Of a stretch of DNA of 20,566 bases, positions 1 to 7,263 are shown piece by piece; position 1 is the first letter of the stretch, and every line of letters starts with the position of its first letter. The stretch comes from Acanthamoeba sp. SK_2022b. Its lineage: Eukaryota > Discosea > Longamoebia > Acanthamoebidae. The notes under the pieces were generated by a model. It was not told the origin of the DNA. It searched no databases and worked only from the letters and a program-made list of their open reading frames with translations. The stretch is taken from assembly GCA_027943245.1 (NCBI GenBank), contig JANDJZ010000822.1, forward strand, positions 1-20,566. Direction: 5' to 3'. The position numbers were made by a program, and so were the translations under genes.

Positions 1-2
1 GG

Positions 3-779
3 CAGGTGCAGACACTGGAGGCGCAGCTGGGCATCAGCCTGTTCCGCCGCGAGGGCCGCACGGTGCGCCTGACTGATGTGGGGCGCCGCTACTTCATCGA
101 CCTGGGCGCCGCGCTGGGCCGCATACGCAGCGCCACCCTGCAGGCCATGTCACGCCAGTCCGGCGGTGGCACGCTCAACCTGGCCACCCTGCCCACCTTC
201 GGCTCCAAATGGCTGCTGCCGCACCTGCATGGCTTCTACCAGGCGCAGCCCGGGGTGACGATGCACATCCACTCGCGCATCGGCGATATCGACTTCGACA
301 GCGCAGAGATAGACGCCGCCATCACCGTGGGCACGGGAGACTGGCCCGGGCTGACCGCGCATCGCCTGTACCACGAGTTTCTGGTGGCGGTGGCCAGCCC
401 GCAGGCGCTGCAGCAGGCCGGGCAGGCAGCAGCCTCGCCGGACTGGGCGGGCCAGCAGGTGCTGCTCACGGTAGCCAGCAACCGGCAGGCCTGGAGCGAG
501 TGGTTCACGCACTATCGACTCGATCACCGGCAGATGCGGATAGGGCCGAGCTTCGAGCTGACCTCGCACCTGATACAGGCCGTGCTGGCAGGCATGGGCG
601 TGGGCCTGGTGCCACGGGTACTGGTGGAAGAGGAGATAGCGCGCGGTGAGCTGCACGTGGTGGGAGACGCCATCCCCAGCCAGCGCAGCTACTACCTGGT
701 CTATCCCGAGAGGAACGCGACACTGCCGGCGCTGGCAGCCTTCCGGCAATGGCTGCTTGAGACCTGCGCCCAGGGTTGA
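3..779 (+). CDS. LysR-family transcriptional regulator, GcvA-like (5' end outside window)
   Basis: The frame is already open at the window edge, so the start and most of the helix-turn-helix lie upstream. The GTG at 6 is only a Val inside the conserved tail of the LysR DNA-binding domain (QTLEAQLGISLFRREG, then RLTDVGRRYF). About 255 residues remain. After the linker helix comes a type 2 periplasmic-binding-fold effector domain, roughly visible residues 55-255. It begins LNLATLPTFGSKWLLPHL, a pattern typical of GcvA/AmpR-type LysR members, which usually total about 300 residues. These proteins normally sense a small molecule and control a divergent or nearby gene, which is not in view here. 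The ligand and targets cannot be told from the sequence. The family call is firm; the GcvA-like subgroup is inference from the effector-domain start. Confidence 0.9.
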   Translation, partial: QVQTLEAQLGISLFRREGRTVRLTDVGRRYFIDLGAALGRIRSATLQAMSRQSGGGTLNLATLPTFGSKWLLPHLHGFYQAQPGVTMHIHSRIGDIDFDSAEIDAAITVGTGDWPGLTAHRLYHEFLVAVASPQALQQAGQAAASPDWAGQQVLLTVASNRQAWSEWFTHYRLDHRQMRIGPSFELTSHLIQAVLAGMGVGLVPRVLVEEEIARGELHVVGDAIPSQRSYYLVYPERNATLPALAAFRQWLLETCAQG

Positions 780-835
780 TTCCCGCGCAACGGCCGCTCC
801 CCTTCAGCGGTTGGTAGCAGTTGGCGATGGCACAA

Positions 836-870
836 AGAAAAACGGACCACAGCCAGAAGCTGTGGTCCGT
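836..870 (-). terminator. Rho-independent terminator downstream of tRNA-Pro
   Basis: A perfect 12-bp stem (842-853 with 859-870) closes a 5-nt loop. Read on the minus strand it is followed by a T-rich tract (TTTTTCTTT). It lies just 3' of the tRNA gene, so it most likely ends the tRNA transcript. Confidence 0.85.
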
Positions 871-879
871 ATTCATTTA

Positions 880-956
880 TGGTCGGCGTGGCGGGATTCG
901 AACTCGCGACCCCTTGCACCCCATGCAAGTGCGCTACCAGGCTGCGCTACACGCCG
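880..956 (-). tRNA. tRNA-Pro (anticodon GGG)
   Basis: The 77-nt minus-strand sequence folds as a cloverleaf. It has a 7-bp acceptor stem (CGGCGTG/CACGCCG), a discriminator A and an encoded CCA end (880-882). The D arm has GCGC stems around AGCCTGGTA. A 5-bp anticodon stem (CTTGC/GCAAG) holds the loop ATGGGGT, whose anticodon GGG is at 920-922. The T arm has the TTCGAAT loop. It reads the Pro codon CCC (and CCU by wobble). One T-stem pair is an A-C mismatch (904 against 894), a small departure from the usual perfect stem. It lies downstream of the merR-type gene, with its own likely -10 box and a terminator after it. Confidence 0.97.
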
Positions 957-965
957 AAGAATTCA

Positions 966-971
966 ATTATA
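966..971 (-). promoter_or_regulatory. -10 box of a likely tRNA-Pro promoter
   Basis: A perfect TATAAT on the minus strand lies 9 bp before the mature tRNA 5' end, in a locally AT-rich stretch at the end of the merR-type reading frame. No good -35 was found at 16-18 bp; CTATTT is the best at 17 bp. Confidence 0.5.
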
Positions 972-986
972 TACAGCTTTTTGCTC

Positions 987-1400
987 TCAAATAGAAAGCA
1001 GCGCACGAATCTGCAAAAGCTCCTCGCGCACGGCCTCCGGCTCCAGCGGAACGCTGGCCGCGGCATCGCCACCGAGCAGCGGCGCGGCAGCCGGCGCCGA
1101 CACCACGACACCGGCCTGCAGCGCGGGAACCACGGCAGACCCCGAGGCTTCGCGCAGGCGGTTGCGCGCACCGTTGATGGTGAAGCCCTGTTCGTATTAC
1201 AGCAGCTCGCGGATGCGCCGGATCATCAGCACTTCGTGGTGCTGGTAGTACCGGCGGTTGCCGCGCCGCTTCATGGGGCGCAGCTGCGTGAACTCCTGCT
1301 CCCAGTAGCGCAGCACATGCGGCTTGACGTCGCACAGATCCGCGACCTCACCGATGGTGAAGTAGCGCTTGGCGGGAATCTGGGGCAGAAGTGAAGCCAT
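987..1400 (-). pseudogene. MerR-family transcriptional regulator interrupted by an in-frame TAA
   Basis: The ATG at 1400 opens MASLLPQIPAKRYFTIGEVA and then the MerR-type winged-helix DNA-binding domain (DVKPHVLRYWEQEFTQLRPM, then RGNRRYYQHHEV). At codon 68 (1197-1199) there is a TAA. The same frame then continues without a shift for 69 codons, starting YEQGFTINGARNRL, to a TGA at 987-989. Relatives recalled from Burkholderiales run RELL directly into YEQGF, so the TAA looks like an inserted codon rather than a substitution. Translation as written gives a 67-residue DNA-binding fragment lacking the rest. MerR-type genes at this place next to ihfA are common in betaproteobacteria; their targets are not known to me. 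A TTG start at 1430 is possible but less likely. No strong ribosome binding site is visible for either start. Confidence 0.8.
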
Positions 1401-1510
1401 GGCAAATGTGGATGAAGTCAGGATGTGCAATGCCGCTGGCGCGCGGACGCCGATCCGGGAAGAAGGCCGAGCCTACTGCACAGCTCGCCTGCAGGCCAGC
1501 ACCCTGTCGT

Positions 1511-1545
1511 AAAAACAGCCCATCCACCGCGAGGCAGACAGGCTG
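1511..1545 (-). terminator. Likely terminator after ihfA
   Basis: On the minus strand a 13-bp stem with four G-T wobble pairs (1516-1528 with 1533-1545) and a 4-nt loop is followed by five Ts (1511-1515). It lies in the 181-bp ihfA-merR spacer and could separate the merR-type gene from the main operon. Confidence 0.55.
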
Positions 1546-1581
1546 GCGACAGCTGGCCATGCAGGCCCGGGCAGGCTTTCC

Positions 1582-1914
1582 TCAGGCCTGGGAGCCCGAT
1601 GTGCCTTCCTGGATCTGCTCCTTGAGCTTGCTGCTCGCATGGAAGGTCACGACGCGGCGCGCCTCGATCGGAATGGCCTCGCCCGTGCGCGGATTGCGCC
1701 CCGGGCGCGGCGCCTTGGTGCGGATCTGGAAGTTGCCGAAGCCCGACAGCTTCACATCCTCGCCCGACACCAAGCTTTGCGAGACCAGCTCGAAGAACGC
1801 ATCCACCATTTCCTTGGATTCGCGCTTGTTCAGGCCGATCTCGTCGAACAGCAGATCCGCCAGCTGCGCCTTGGTCAGCGCAGGCGAATCAAGACTTTCC
1901 ACCGCCAGTTCCAT
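1582..1914 (-). CDS. ihfA: Integration host factor subunit alpha
   Basis: IHF alpha pairs with IHF beta to bind and sharply bend specific DNA sites, assisting recombination, replication and transcription in the nucleoid. The 110-residue product shows the HU/IHF fold: a helical N-terminus ([21 protein letters not shown]), then the signature [18 protein letters not shown] at about 58-75. The Pro of the NP pair near residue 75 is the intercalating residue of the beta arm. The ATG at 1914 is preferred because AAAGGAGA lies 8 nt upstream (about 1922-1929); an in-frame start at 1941 is upstream of that site. It follows pheT by about 30 bp, the usual pheST-ihfA arrangement, so it is probably co-transcribed. 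The C-terminal tail is slightly longer than in E. coli. Confidence 0.97.
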   Translation of the reverse strand: MELAVESLDSPALTKAQLADLLFDEIGLNKRESKEMVDAFFELVSQSLVSGEDVKLSGFGNFQIRTKAPRPGRNPRTGEAIPIEARRVVTFHASSKLKEQIQEGTSGSQA

Positions 1915-1947
1915 CACAGGATCTCCTTTCACGGCATGCACCCTCCA

Positions 1948-4394
1948 TCATGCGCGCAGGCGCGCACCCAGACGCTGCTGCAGCTGCTCGAGCACGGCCT
2001 GCACGGCCTGCTCGATCTGCACATCCGTCAGCGAGCTGTCGTCATGGCCCAGCGTCAGGCGCACGGCCAGGCTCTTTTCGTCCTGCGCCAGCGCGCCCGG
2101 TGCCGCTGCCTCGCCGGCCTTGAGCGCCTTGGGACGGAACACATCGAACAGCACGGCAGAGCGCAGCAGGCCGCCGGTCTGGGCAGCCTCCACCGCCTGC
2201 ATGAGCTGGGCATGCGTGGTCTTTTCGTTCACGACCACGGCAATGTCGCGCTCCACGGCCTGGTGCTTGGCCACGGGCTTGAACACCGGCACCTCGCGCG
2301 CCAGCACGGCATCGAGCTCCAGCTCGAACAGCACGGGCGCCTGGGCCAGATCCCATTGCTGGCGCCACTGGGGATGCAGCTCGCCGATGAAGCCGATGGA
2401 CTGGCCATCGAGCAGCACGCGTGCGCAGCGGCCCGGGTGCATGGCCGGATGCTCGGCCGGCTCGAACACGGGCTTGCGCGGCGCCAGCAGCGCCTCGACA
2501 TCGCCCTTGACGTCGTAGAAGTCGACCTTGGTCTCGCCACGAGCCCATTGCAGCTGCTCGGCAGCTCCCCAGGCCAGGCCCGCCACGCGCATGGGCTGGT
2601 AGAAGCCCTTGACCGTGGTGTCGCTGTCAACAACGCTGTCATCCTTGAGGAAGACACGGCCCAGCTCGAACACGCGCACGCGCTCGGCCTTGCGGTCGGC
2701 ATTGAACTTGAGCACCTGCATGAGCGAGCCGATGAGGCTGGAGCGCATCACGCTGAGCTGGCTTGCGATGGGGTTGAGCAGCTGGATGGGATTGGCGTTG
2801 CCGGCCAGATCCTTCTCCCACGCGGCTTCCACAAAGCTGAAGTTGATGGTTTCCTGGTAGCCCAGATCGGCCAGCGCGCGGCGAACGGCGAACTGGCTGC
2901 GGCGGTTCTCGGCGCGCAGCTTGGGCGCAATGGGCGCCAGCGGCTTGCTCGTGGGCAGGTTCTCGTAACCCACCATGCGCGCCACTTCCTCGATCAGGTC
3001 TTCCTCGATGTTGATATCGAAGCGGAAGCTGGGCGGCGTGACGGTGAGCACGCCATCGCCCTGCTCCACCGGCAGGCCCAGGCCGGCCAGCGCATCGTGG
3101 CACTGCTGCTGCGTGAGCGGCATGCCGATGACCTTGGCCGCACGCGCCACGCGCAGCGTGACGGGCTTGGGCTGGGGCATGTTGGACTTCTGGTCGTCGA
3201 TGGGGCCGCAGACGGTCTCGGGCGTGCCGCAGATCTGCAGCACCAGTTCCGTGATGCGCTCGATGTGCTCGACGGTCAGCTCGGGATCGACGCCGCGCTC
3301 GAAGCGGTGGCCCGCATCGGTGGAGAAGTTGTAGCGGCGCGAACGGCCGGCAATCGACTTGGGCCACCAGAAGGCCGCCTCGATGTAGATGTGGCGCGTG
3401 TCGTCGGACACGGCCGTGGCGTCGCCGCCCATGATGCCGGCCAGCGATTCGACTTCGCGCTCATCGGCGATCACGCCCACCTGTCCATCGACGGTGACGG
3501 TGTTGCCGTTGAGCAGCTTGAGCTGCTCGCCTTCCTTGCCCCAGCGCACCTGCAGGCCGCCGTGGATCTTGTCCAGGTCAAAGATGTGGGAGGGGCGGCC
3601 CAACTCGAACATCACATAGTTGGAGATGTCCACCAGCGGCGCCACGCTGCGCTGGCCGCAGCGCGCCAGGCGATCGACCATCCACTGCGGCGTCTTCGCC
3701 TGGGTGTTGACGTTGCGCACCACGCGGCCCGAGAAGCGGCCGCACAGGTCGGGCGCCTCGATCTTCACGGCCAGCCTGTCCTGCACACCCACCGCAGCAG
3801 GCGTGAACGACTGGGGCTTGAGCGGCGCACCGGTCAGCGCAGCCACTTCGCGCGCCACACCATAGACGCTCAGGCAATGCGCCAGGTTGGGCGTGAGCTT
3901 GAGCGTGAACAGGGTGTCATCCAGGTTCAGGTATTCGCGGATGTTCTGGCCCAGGGGCGCGTCCAGCGGCAGCTCCATCAGGCCGCCATGGTCCTCGGAC
4001 AGCTTGAGTTCGCGCGCCGAGCACAGCATGCCGAAGCTCTCCACGCCGCGCAGCTTGCCGATCTTGATGAGGAAGGGCTTGCCGTCTTCACCGGGTGGCA
4101 GCTCGGCGCCCACCGTGGCGCAGGGCACGCGGATGCCCACGCGCGCGTTGGGCGCGCCGCAGACGATGGTCAGCAGCTCGGGCCCGCCCACATCGACCTG
4201 GCACACGCGCAGGCGATCGGCATTGGGATGCTGCTCGGCAGCCTTGATCTCGCCGACGACGATCTTGGTGAACGGCGGTGCCACGGGCCCAGCTCCTCCA
4301 CCTCCAGGCCGGCCATGGTCAGGGTGTCGGCCAGCTCTTGGGTGGTCAGCGGCGGATTGCAGAACTCGCGCAGCCAGGATTCGGGAAATTGCAT
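1948..4394 (-). CDS. pheT: Phenylalanine--tRNA ligase subunit beta, with an apparent frameshift near the 5' end
   Basis: PheT is the large subunit of the (alpha beta)2 enzyme that charges tRNA-Phe; it carries tRNA-binding, editing and structural domains. The natural start is the ATG at 4394, giving [20 protein letters not shown] and 37 family-like residues. The frame then changes near 4284-4290, in a GGGCCC run. The second frame, from the GTG at 4284, begins [20 protein letters not shown] (the EMAP-like tRNA-binding fold). It continues through the B3/B4 editing region ([13 protein letters not shown]), the B5 and core regions, and a C-terminal anticodon-binding ferredoxin-like domain, ending at 1948. 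Adding one C to the run would restore the family sequence. pheT is essential, so a sequencing error is the simplest reading. A start at GTG 4284 would drop the N-terminal segment and has no clear ribosome binding site. Confidence 0.93.
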
Positions 4395-4520
4395 ATCAGA
4401 CTCTTTGGCGTTGGTTCGGTCCGCGCGCCGCGGCGCTGGCGGACCCCATGAACGTATTGACGACTCTCATTCCACCCCCCGAACAGCCTGACCATGCGAC
4501 TGGCGTGGTTCAGGCCGGAG

Positions 4521-4600
4521 ACGCCGAGCAAGAGCCGCCACGCGGCGAGGGCGTCGTCCCCCTCCCAGGGGGATGGCGCGCAGCGCCTCAGGGGGCGATC
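4521..4600. repeat. GC-rich intergenic repeat-like element with three small hairpins
   Basis: The 211-bp pheS-pheT spacer holds three short inverted repeats in a row: GCCGC-CAC-GCGGC (4534-4546), CCCCCT-CCC-AGGGGG (4558-4572) and GGCGC-GCA-GCGCC (4575-4587), followed by another AGGGGG. From memory, very similar sequence recurs between genes in Comamonadaceae genomes. Repetition cannot be shown within this single window, where I see only one copy. The rest of the spacer (4395-4520) shows no gene. Confidence 0.55.
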
Positions 4601-4605
4601 CATTT

Positions 4606-5658
4606 CTAACGGAATTGCGACAGGAAGCGGATATCGCCGTCAAAAAACAGACGCAGATCGTTGACGCCATAGCGCAGCATGGTCAGGCGGTCAGGGCCCA
4701 TGCCAAAGGCAAAGCCGATGTACTTCTCGGGGTCCAGCCCCATGTTGCGCACCACGTTGGGGTGCACCTGGCCGGAGCCGGCCACCTCCAGCCAGCGGCC
4801 GGCCAGCGGGCCGCTCTGGAACTGGATATCGATCTCGGCGCTGGGCTCGGTGAAGGGGAAGAAGCTGGGACGGAAGCGCAGCACCAGGTCATCGCTCTCG
4901 AAGAAGGTCTTGCAGAAGTCGGTGAAGACCACCTTCAGATCCTTGAAGCTGACGTTCTCGCCGATCCACAGGCCTTCGCACTGGTGGAACATGGGCGAGT
5001 GCGTGGCATCGCTGTCCACGCGGTAGGTGCGACCCGGCGCGATCACGCGGATCTCGGGCATGCCCTGGCCGGCGTCCAGCCGCTCACGGTATTTCTTGAC
5101 GTGCTGCACGGCATGGCGCACCTGCATGGGGCTGGTGTGCGTGCGCAGCAGATTGGGGGCCTGCTCCGTGCCGCCTTCCACGTAGAAGGTATCGTGCATG
5201 GAACGGGCGGGATGGTCTTCGGGCGTGTTCAGCGCCGTGAAGTTGAACCAGTCGGACTCGATCTCGGGGCCCTCGGCCACATCGAAGCCCATGGAGCCGA
5301 AGATGCCCTCGATGCGCTCCAGCGTCAGCGACACGGGGTGCAGGCCGCCCTGGCCACGGCGACGGCCTGGCAAGGTCACATCCAGCACCTCGGCCTTCAG
5401 GTGGGCCTGCAGTTCGGCATCGGCCAGGGCCTTGCGGCGCGCGGTCAGCGCGGCCTCGATGCCTTGCTTGGCCACGTTGATGGCGGCTCCGCGCGACTTC
5501 TTCTCTTCGACGGAAAGCTGCGCCATGCCCTTCATGAGCTCGGTCACCTTGCCCGACTTGCCCAGAAACTGCGCCTTGGCGTTTTCCAGATCAGCGGGGG
5601 TTTGTGCCTGCGCGAACAATTGCTGCGCGCTTTCGACCAGAGAATCCAACTCGTTCAT
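4606..5658 (-). CDS. pheS: Phenylalanine--tRNA ligase subunit alpha
   Basis: PheS holds the class II catalytic core that activates phenylalanine and transfers it to tRNA-Phe, acting with PheT in the cytoplasm. The 350-residue protein has the usual length. An N-terminal coiled-coil arm (about 1-85) precedes the catalytic domain. That domain contains [12 protein letters not shown], the motif 2 region [17 protein letters not shown], and motif 3 [16 protein letters not shown] near the C-terminus. The ATG at 5658 starts [14 protein letters not shown], with a modest AAAGAG upstream. A terminator-like hairpin lies between rplT and this gene, so pheS may be partly read through from rplT or have its own promoter. 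The spacing to pheT (211 bp) is wide for a normally tight pair and contains a repeat-like element. Confidence 0.98.
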   Translation of the reverse strand: MNELDSLVESAQQLFAQAQTPADLENAKAQFLGKSGKVTELMKGMAQLSVEEKKSRGAAINVAKQGIEAALTARRKALADAELQAHLKAEVLDVTLPGRRRGQGGLHPVSLTLERIEGIFGSMGFDVAEGPEIESDWFNFTALNTPEDHPARSMHDTFYVEGGTEQAPNLLRTHTSPMQVRHAVQHVKKYRERLDAGQGMPEIRVIAPGRTYRVDSDATHSPMFHQCEGLWIGENVSFKDLKVVFTDFCKTFFESDDLVLRFRPSFFPFTEPSAEIDIQFQSGPLAGRWLEVAGSGQVHPNVVRNMGLDPEKYIGFAFGMGPDRLTMLRYGVNDLRLFFDGDIRFLSQFR

Positions 5659-5680
5659 ATCGACTCTTTATCGACTGTGA

Positions 5681-5722
5681 AAAGAAACAAGGGCTAGCAG
5701 CCTTTTCAAGCCCTAGCCCTTG
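5681..5722 (-). terminator. Terminator-like hairpin between rplT and pheS
   Basis: A perfect 10-bp stem CAAGGGCTAG/CTAGCCCTTG (5688-5697 with 5713-5722) has a 15-nt loop. On the minus strand it is followed by TTTCTTTTC. It would end or attenuate transcription before pheS. No Phe-rich leader peptide was found ahead of it. Confidence 0.7.
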
Positions 5723-5768
5723 CTGTTTGCGCTGCAAGCCATCACGAGGATGGCCACAGACCGTTATC

Positions 5769-6128
5769 TCAAGCAGCCAGCTTGGCCTTGACTTGATCAA
5801 CGATGCTGCTGAAAGCAGCCTTGTCGTGCACCGCGATATCGGCCAGCATCTTGCGGTCGATCTCGATGGCTGCCTTCTTCAGGCCGTTGGCGAACTGGCT
5901 GTAGGTCAGGCCCAGTTCACGTGCAGCGGCGTTGATACGGGCGATCCACAGACGGCGGAACACGCGCTTCTTGGCACGGCGGTCACGGTAGGCATATTGC
6001 CCAGCCTTCATCACCGCCTGCTTGGCGATGCGGAAGACATTGCCGCGGCGGCCGCGGAAACCCTTGGAAAGGGCCAGAACTTTTTTGTGACGGGCGCGGG
6101 CCGTTACACCACGTTTGACGCGAGGCAT
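5769..6128 (-). CDS. rplT: Large ribosomal subunit protein bL20
   Basis: L20 binds 23S rRNA early in 50S assembly. In several bacteria it also represses its own operon by binding mRNA near infC-rpmI. The 119-residue, very basic protein matches the family along its full length, starting [20 protein letters not shown], with the conserved [20 protein letters not shown] and [20 protein letters not shown] segments. A good ribosome binding site (AAGGAGA) precedes the ATG at 6128. It follows rpmI by 26 bp and is surely co-transcribed with it. Confidence 0.98.
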   Translation of the reverse strand: MPRVKRGVTARARHKKVLALSKGFRGRRGNVFRIAKQAVMKAGQYAYRDRRAKKRVFRRLWIARINAAARELGLTYSQFANGLKKAAIEIDRKMLADIAVHDKAAFSSIVDQVKAKLAA

Positions 6129-6154
6129 GTGTTTTCTCCTTGTTCGTCAGTGAA

Positions 6155-6358
6155 TTACAGGCCAGCCATCGGCAGCATCTGTGCGATCGAGCCCATGTTG
6201 GTCTCATGCACAGCCACTGCACCACGCAGGTGACGCTTGTTCTTGGTGGTCTTCTTGGTCAAGATGTGACGCTTGAAGGCTTGACCGCGCTTGACGGTGC
6301 CACCGGGACGAACGCGAAAACGCTTCTTCGCGCTGCTCTTGGTCTTCATTTTGGGCAT
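6155..6358 (-). CDS. rpmI: Large ribosomal subunit protein bL35
   Basis: L35 is a small basic 50S protein. The 67-residue product begins [20 protein letters not shown], contains [18 protein letters not shown] and fits the family throughout. The frame is open further upstream, but the ATG at 6358 is chosen because CAGGAG lies 9 nt before it and the family start MPKMKT is exact. It sits between infC and rplT as in E. coli. The 203-bp infC-rpmI spacer carries a strong hairpin that may be regulatory. Confidence 0.97.
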   Translation of the reverse strand: MPKMKTKSSAKKRFRVRPGGTVKRGQAFKRHILTKKTTKNKRHLRGAVAVHETNMGSIAQMLPMAGL

Positions 6359-6459
6359 TTGAATGCTCCTGTTGTTTGTGCTCGTGAGGCGGCTCGCAAC
6401 ACTGCGCGCACTTGCTGGCCCCGAGACACTTCTGTGCCAGCCCGGAGGCCGGCAAGAAC

Positions 6460-6484
6460 AAGGGACATGGATACCATGTCCCTT
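6460..6484 (-). promoter_or_regulatory. Strong hairpin in the infC-rpmI spacer
   Basis: A perfect 11-bp stem AAGGGACATGG/CCATGTCCCTT closes a 3-nt loop (6471-6473). On the minus strand the sequence after it is only moderately T-rich (GTTCTTG), so it is a weak terminator, a processing site or a translational operator. L20 of E. coli binds near this position in its own mRNA. The remaining spacer (6359-6561) shows no gene. Confidence 0.5.
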
Positions 6485-6561
6485 GCATCGCACGCCCCGC
6501 GCAATCGACTCGCGCAAGGCCTGCAAATTCTGTCGCCCCTCAGCGAAGGGCGAAACCGCGA

Positions 6562-7173
6562 TTATGCCTTATCAGCCACCGCAGGTGCAGCAGAAACCTC
6601 TGCTTGCGGTTTGCCACCGGTGGTGGGCTTCTTGCGCGCAGGGGCGATCATCATCACCATCTGGCGGCCTTCGAGCTTGGGGAACTGCTCCACCTGGATG
6701 GAGTCCGCCAGATCGTCACGCAGACGGTTCAGCAGGTCCAGACCGATCTGCTGGTGCGTGATTTCACGGCCGCGGAAACGCAGCGTGATCTTGCACTTGT
6801 CACCATCGGCCAGGAATCGGCGGATGTTGCGCAGCTTGATGTTGTAGTCGCCGTCGTCGGTACCAGGGCGGAATTTCACTTCCTTGATTTCGATGACGGT
6901 CTGCTTGGCCTTGGCTTCGGCAGCCTTCTTCTGTTCAAGGTACTTGAACTTGCCATAGTCCATCAACCGGCAGACAGGCGGAGTGGCCGTGGCGGCGATT
7001 TCCACCAGGTCCACGTCCAACTCGCCCGCCATGCGCAGCGCTTCCTGCAGAGGCACGATGCCCAGCGGCTCGTTCTCCGGGCCGGACAGACGCACTTCAG
7101 GCGCCATGATTTCACGGTTGAGACGATGCTTGCGCTCTTCACGGTGGCGCCGATCACGAAATTCAGTAGCTAT
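6562..7173 (-). CDS. infC: Translation initiation factor IF-3, probable AUA start
   Basis: IF3 binds the 30S subunit, prevents premature 50S joining and checks start codons. The 203-residue product has the two-domain form: an N-domain with [19 protein letters not shown] and [20 protein letters not shown], a lysine-rich linker ([14 protein letters not shown]), and a C-domain ([18 protein letters not shown], then [13 protein letters not shown]). No ATG or GTG lies at the family start. The codon there is ATA (7171-7173), giving [20 protein letters not shown] after the initiator, with AGGGTGAG about 6-8 nt upstream. Rare start codons in infC (AUU in E. coli) are known to let IF3 repress its own translation. 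The next in-frame ATG would remove about 26 conserved residues, and a TTG at 7236 is upstream of the ribosome binding site. It follows thrS by 90 bp. Confidence 0.95.
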   Translation of the reverse strand: MATEFRDRRHREERKHRLNREIMAPEVRLSGPENEPLGIVPLQEALRMAGELDVDLVEIAATATPPVCRLMDYGKFKYLEQKKAAEAKAKQTVIEIKEVKFRPGTDDGDYNIKLRNIRRFLADGDKCKITLRFRGREITHQQIGLDLLNRLRDDLADSIQVEQFPKLEGRQMVMMIAPARKKPTTGGKPQAEVSAAPAVADKA

Positions 7174-7263
7174 GGTTCTCACCCTTGGATTTAAGTTGCT
7201 ACAACAGCGTAGCCGCTTGTGTGCAGTACACGCCAAACGGCTAACGCCTTTGGAGATGCTCCG

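Noticed and set aside
1639..4491. A 950-codon open frame on the + strand opposite pheT
   Set aside because: It is the antisense shadow of a high-GC gene: composition is rich in His, Leu, Gln, Ala and Arg with no recognisable domain, and the minus strand carries clear pheT.
5591..5800. Possible pheM-like leader peptide before pheS containing Phe-Phe
   Set aside because: The two Phe codons fall in the T tract after the hairpin, and the frame overlaps pheS and rplT; they could not control the hairpin by ribosome stalling.
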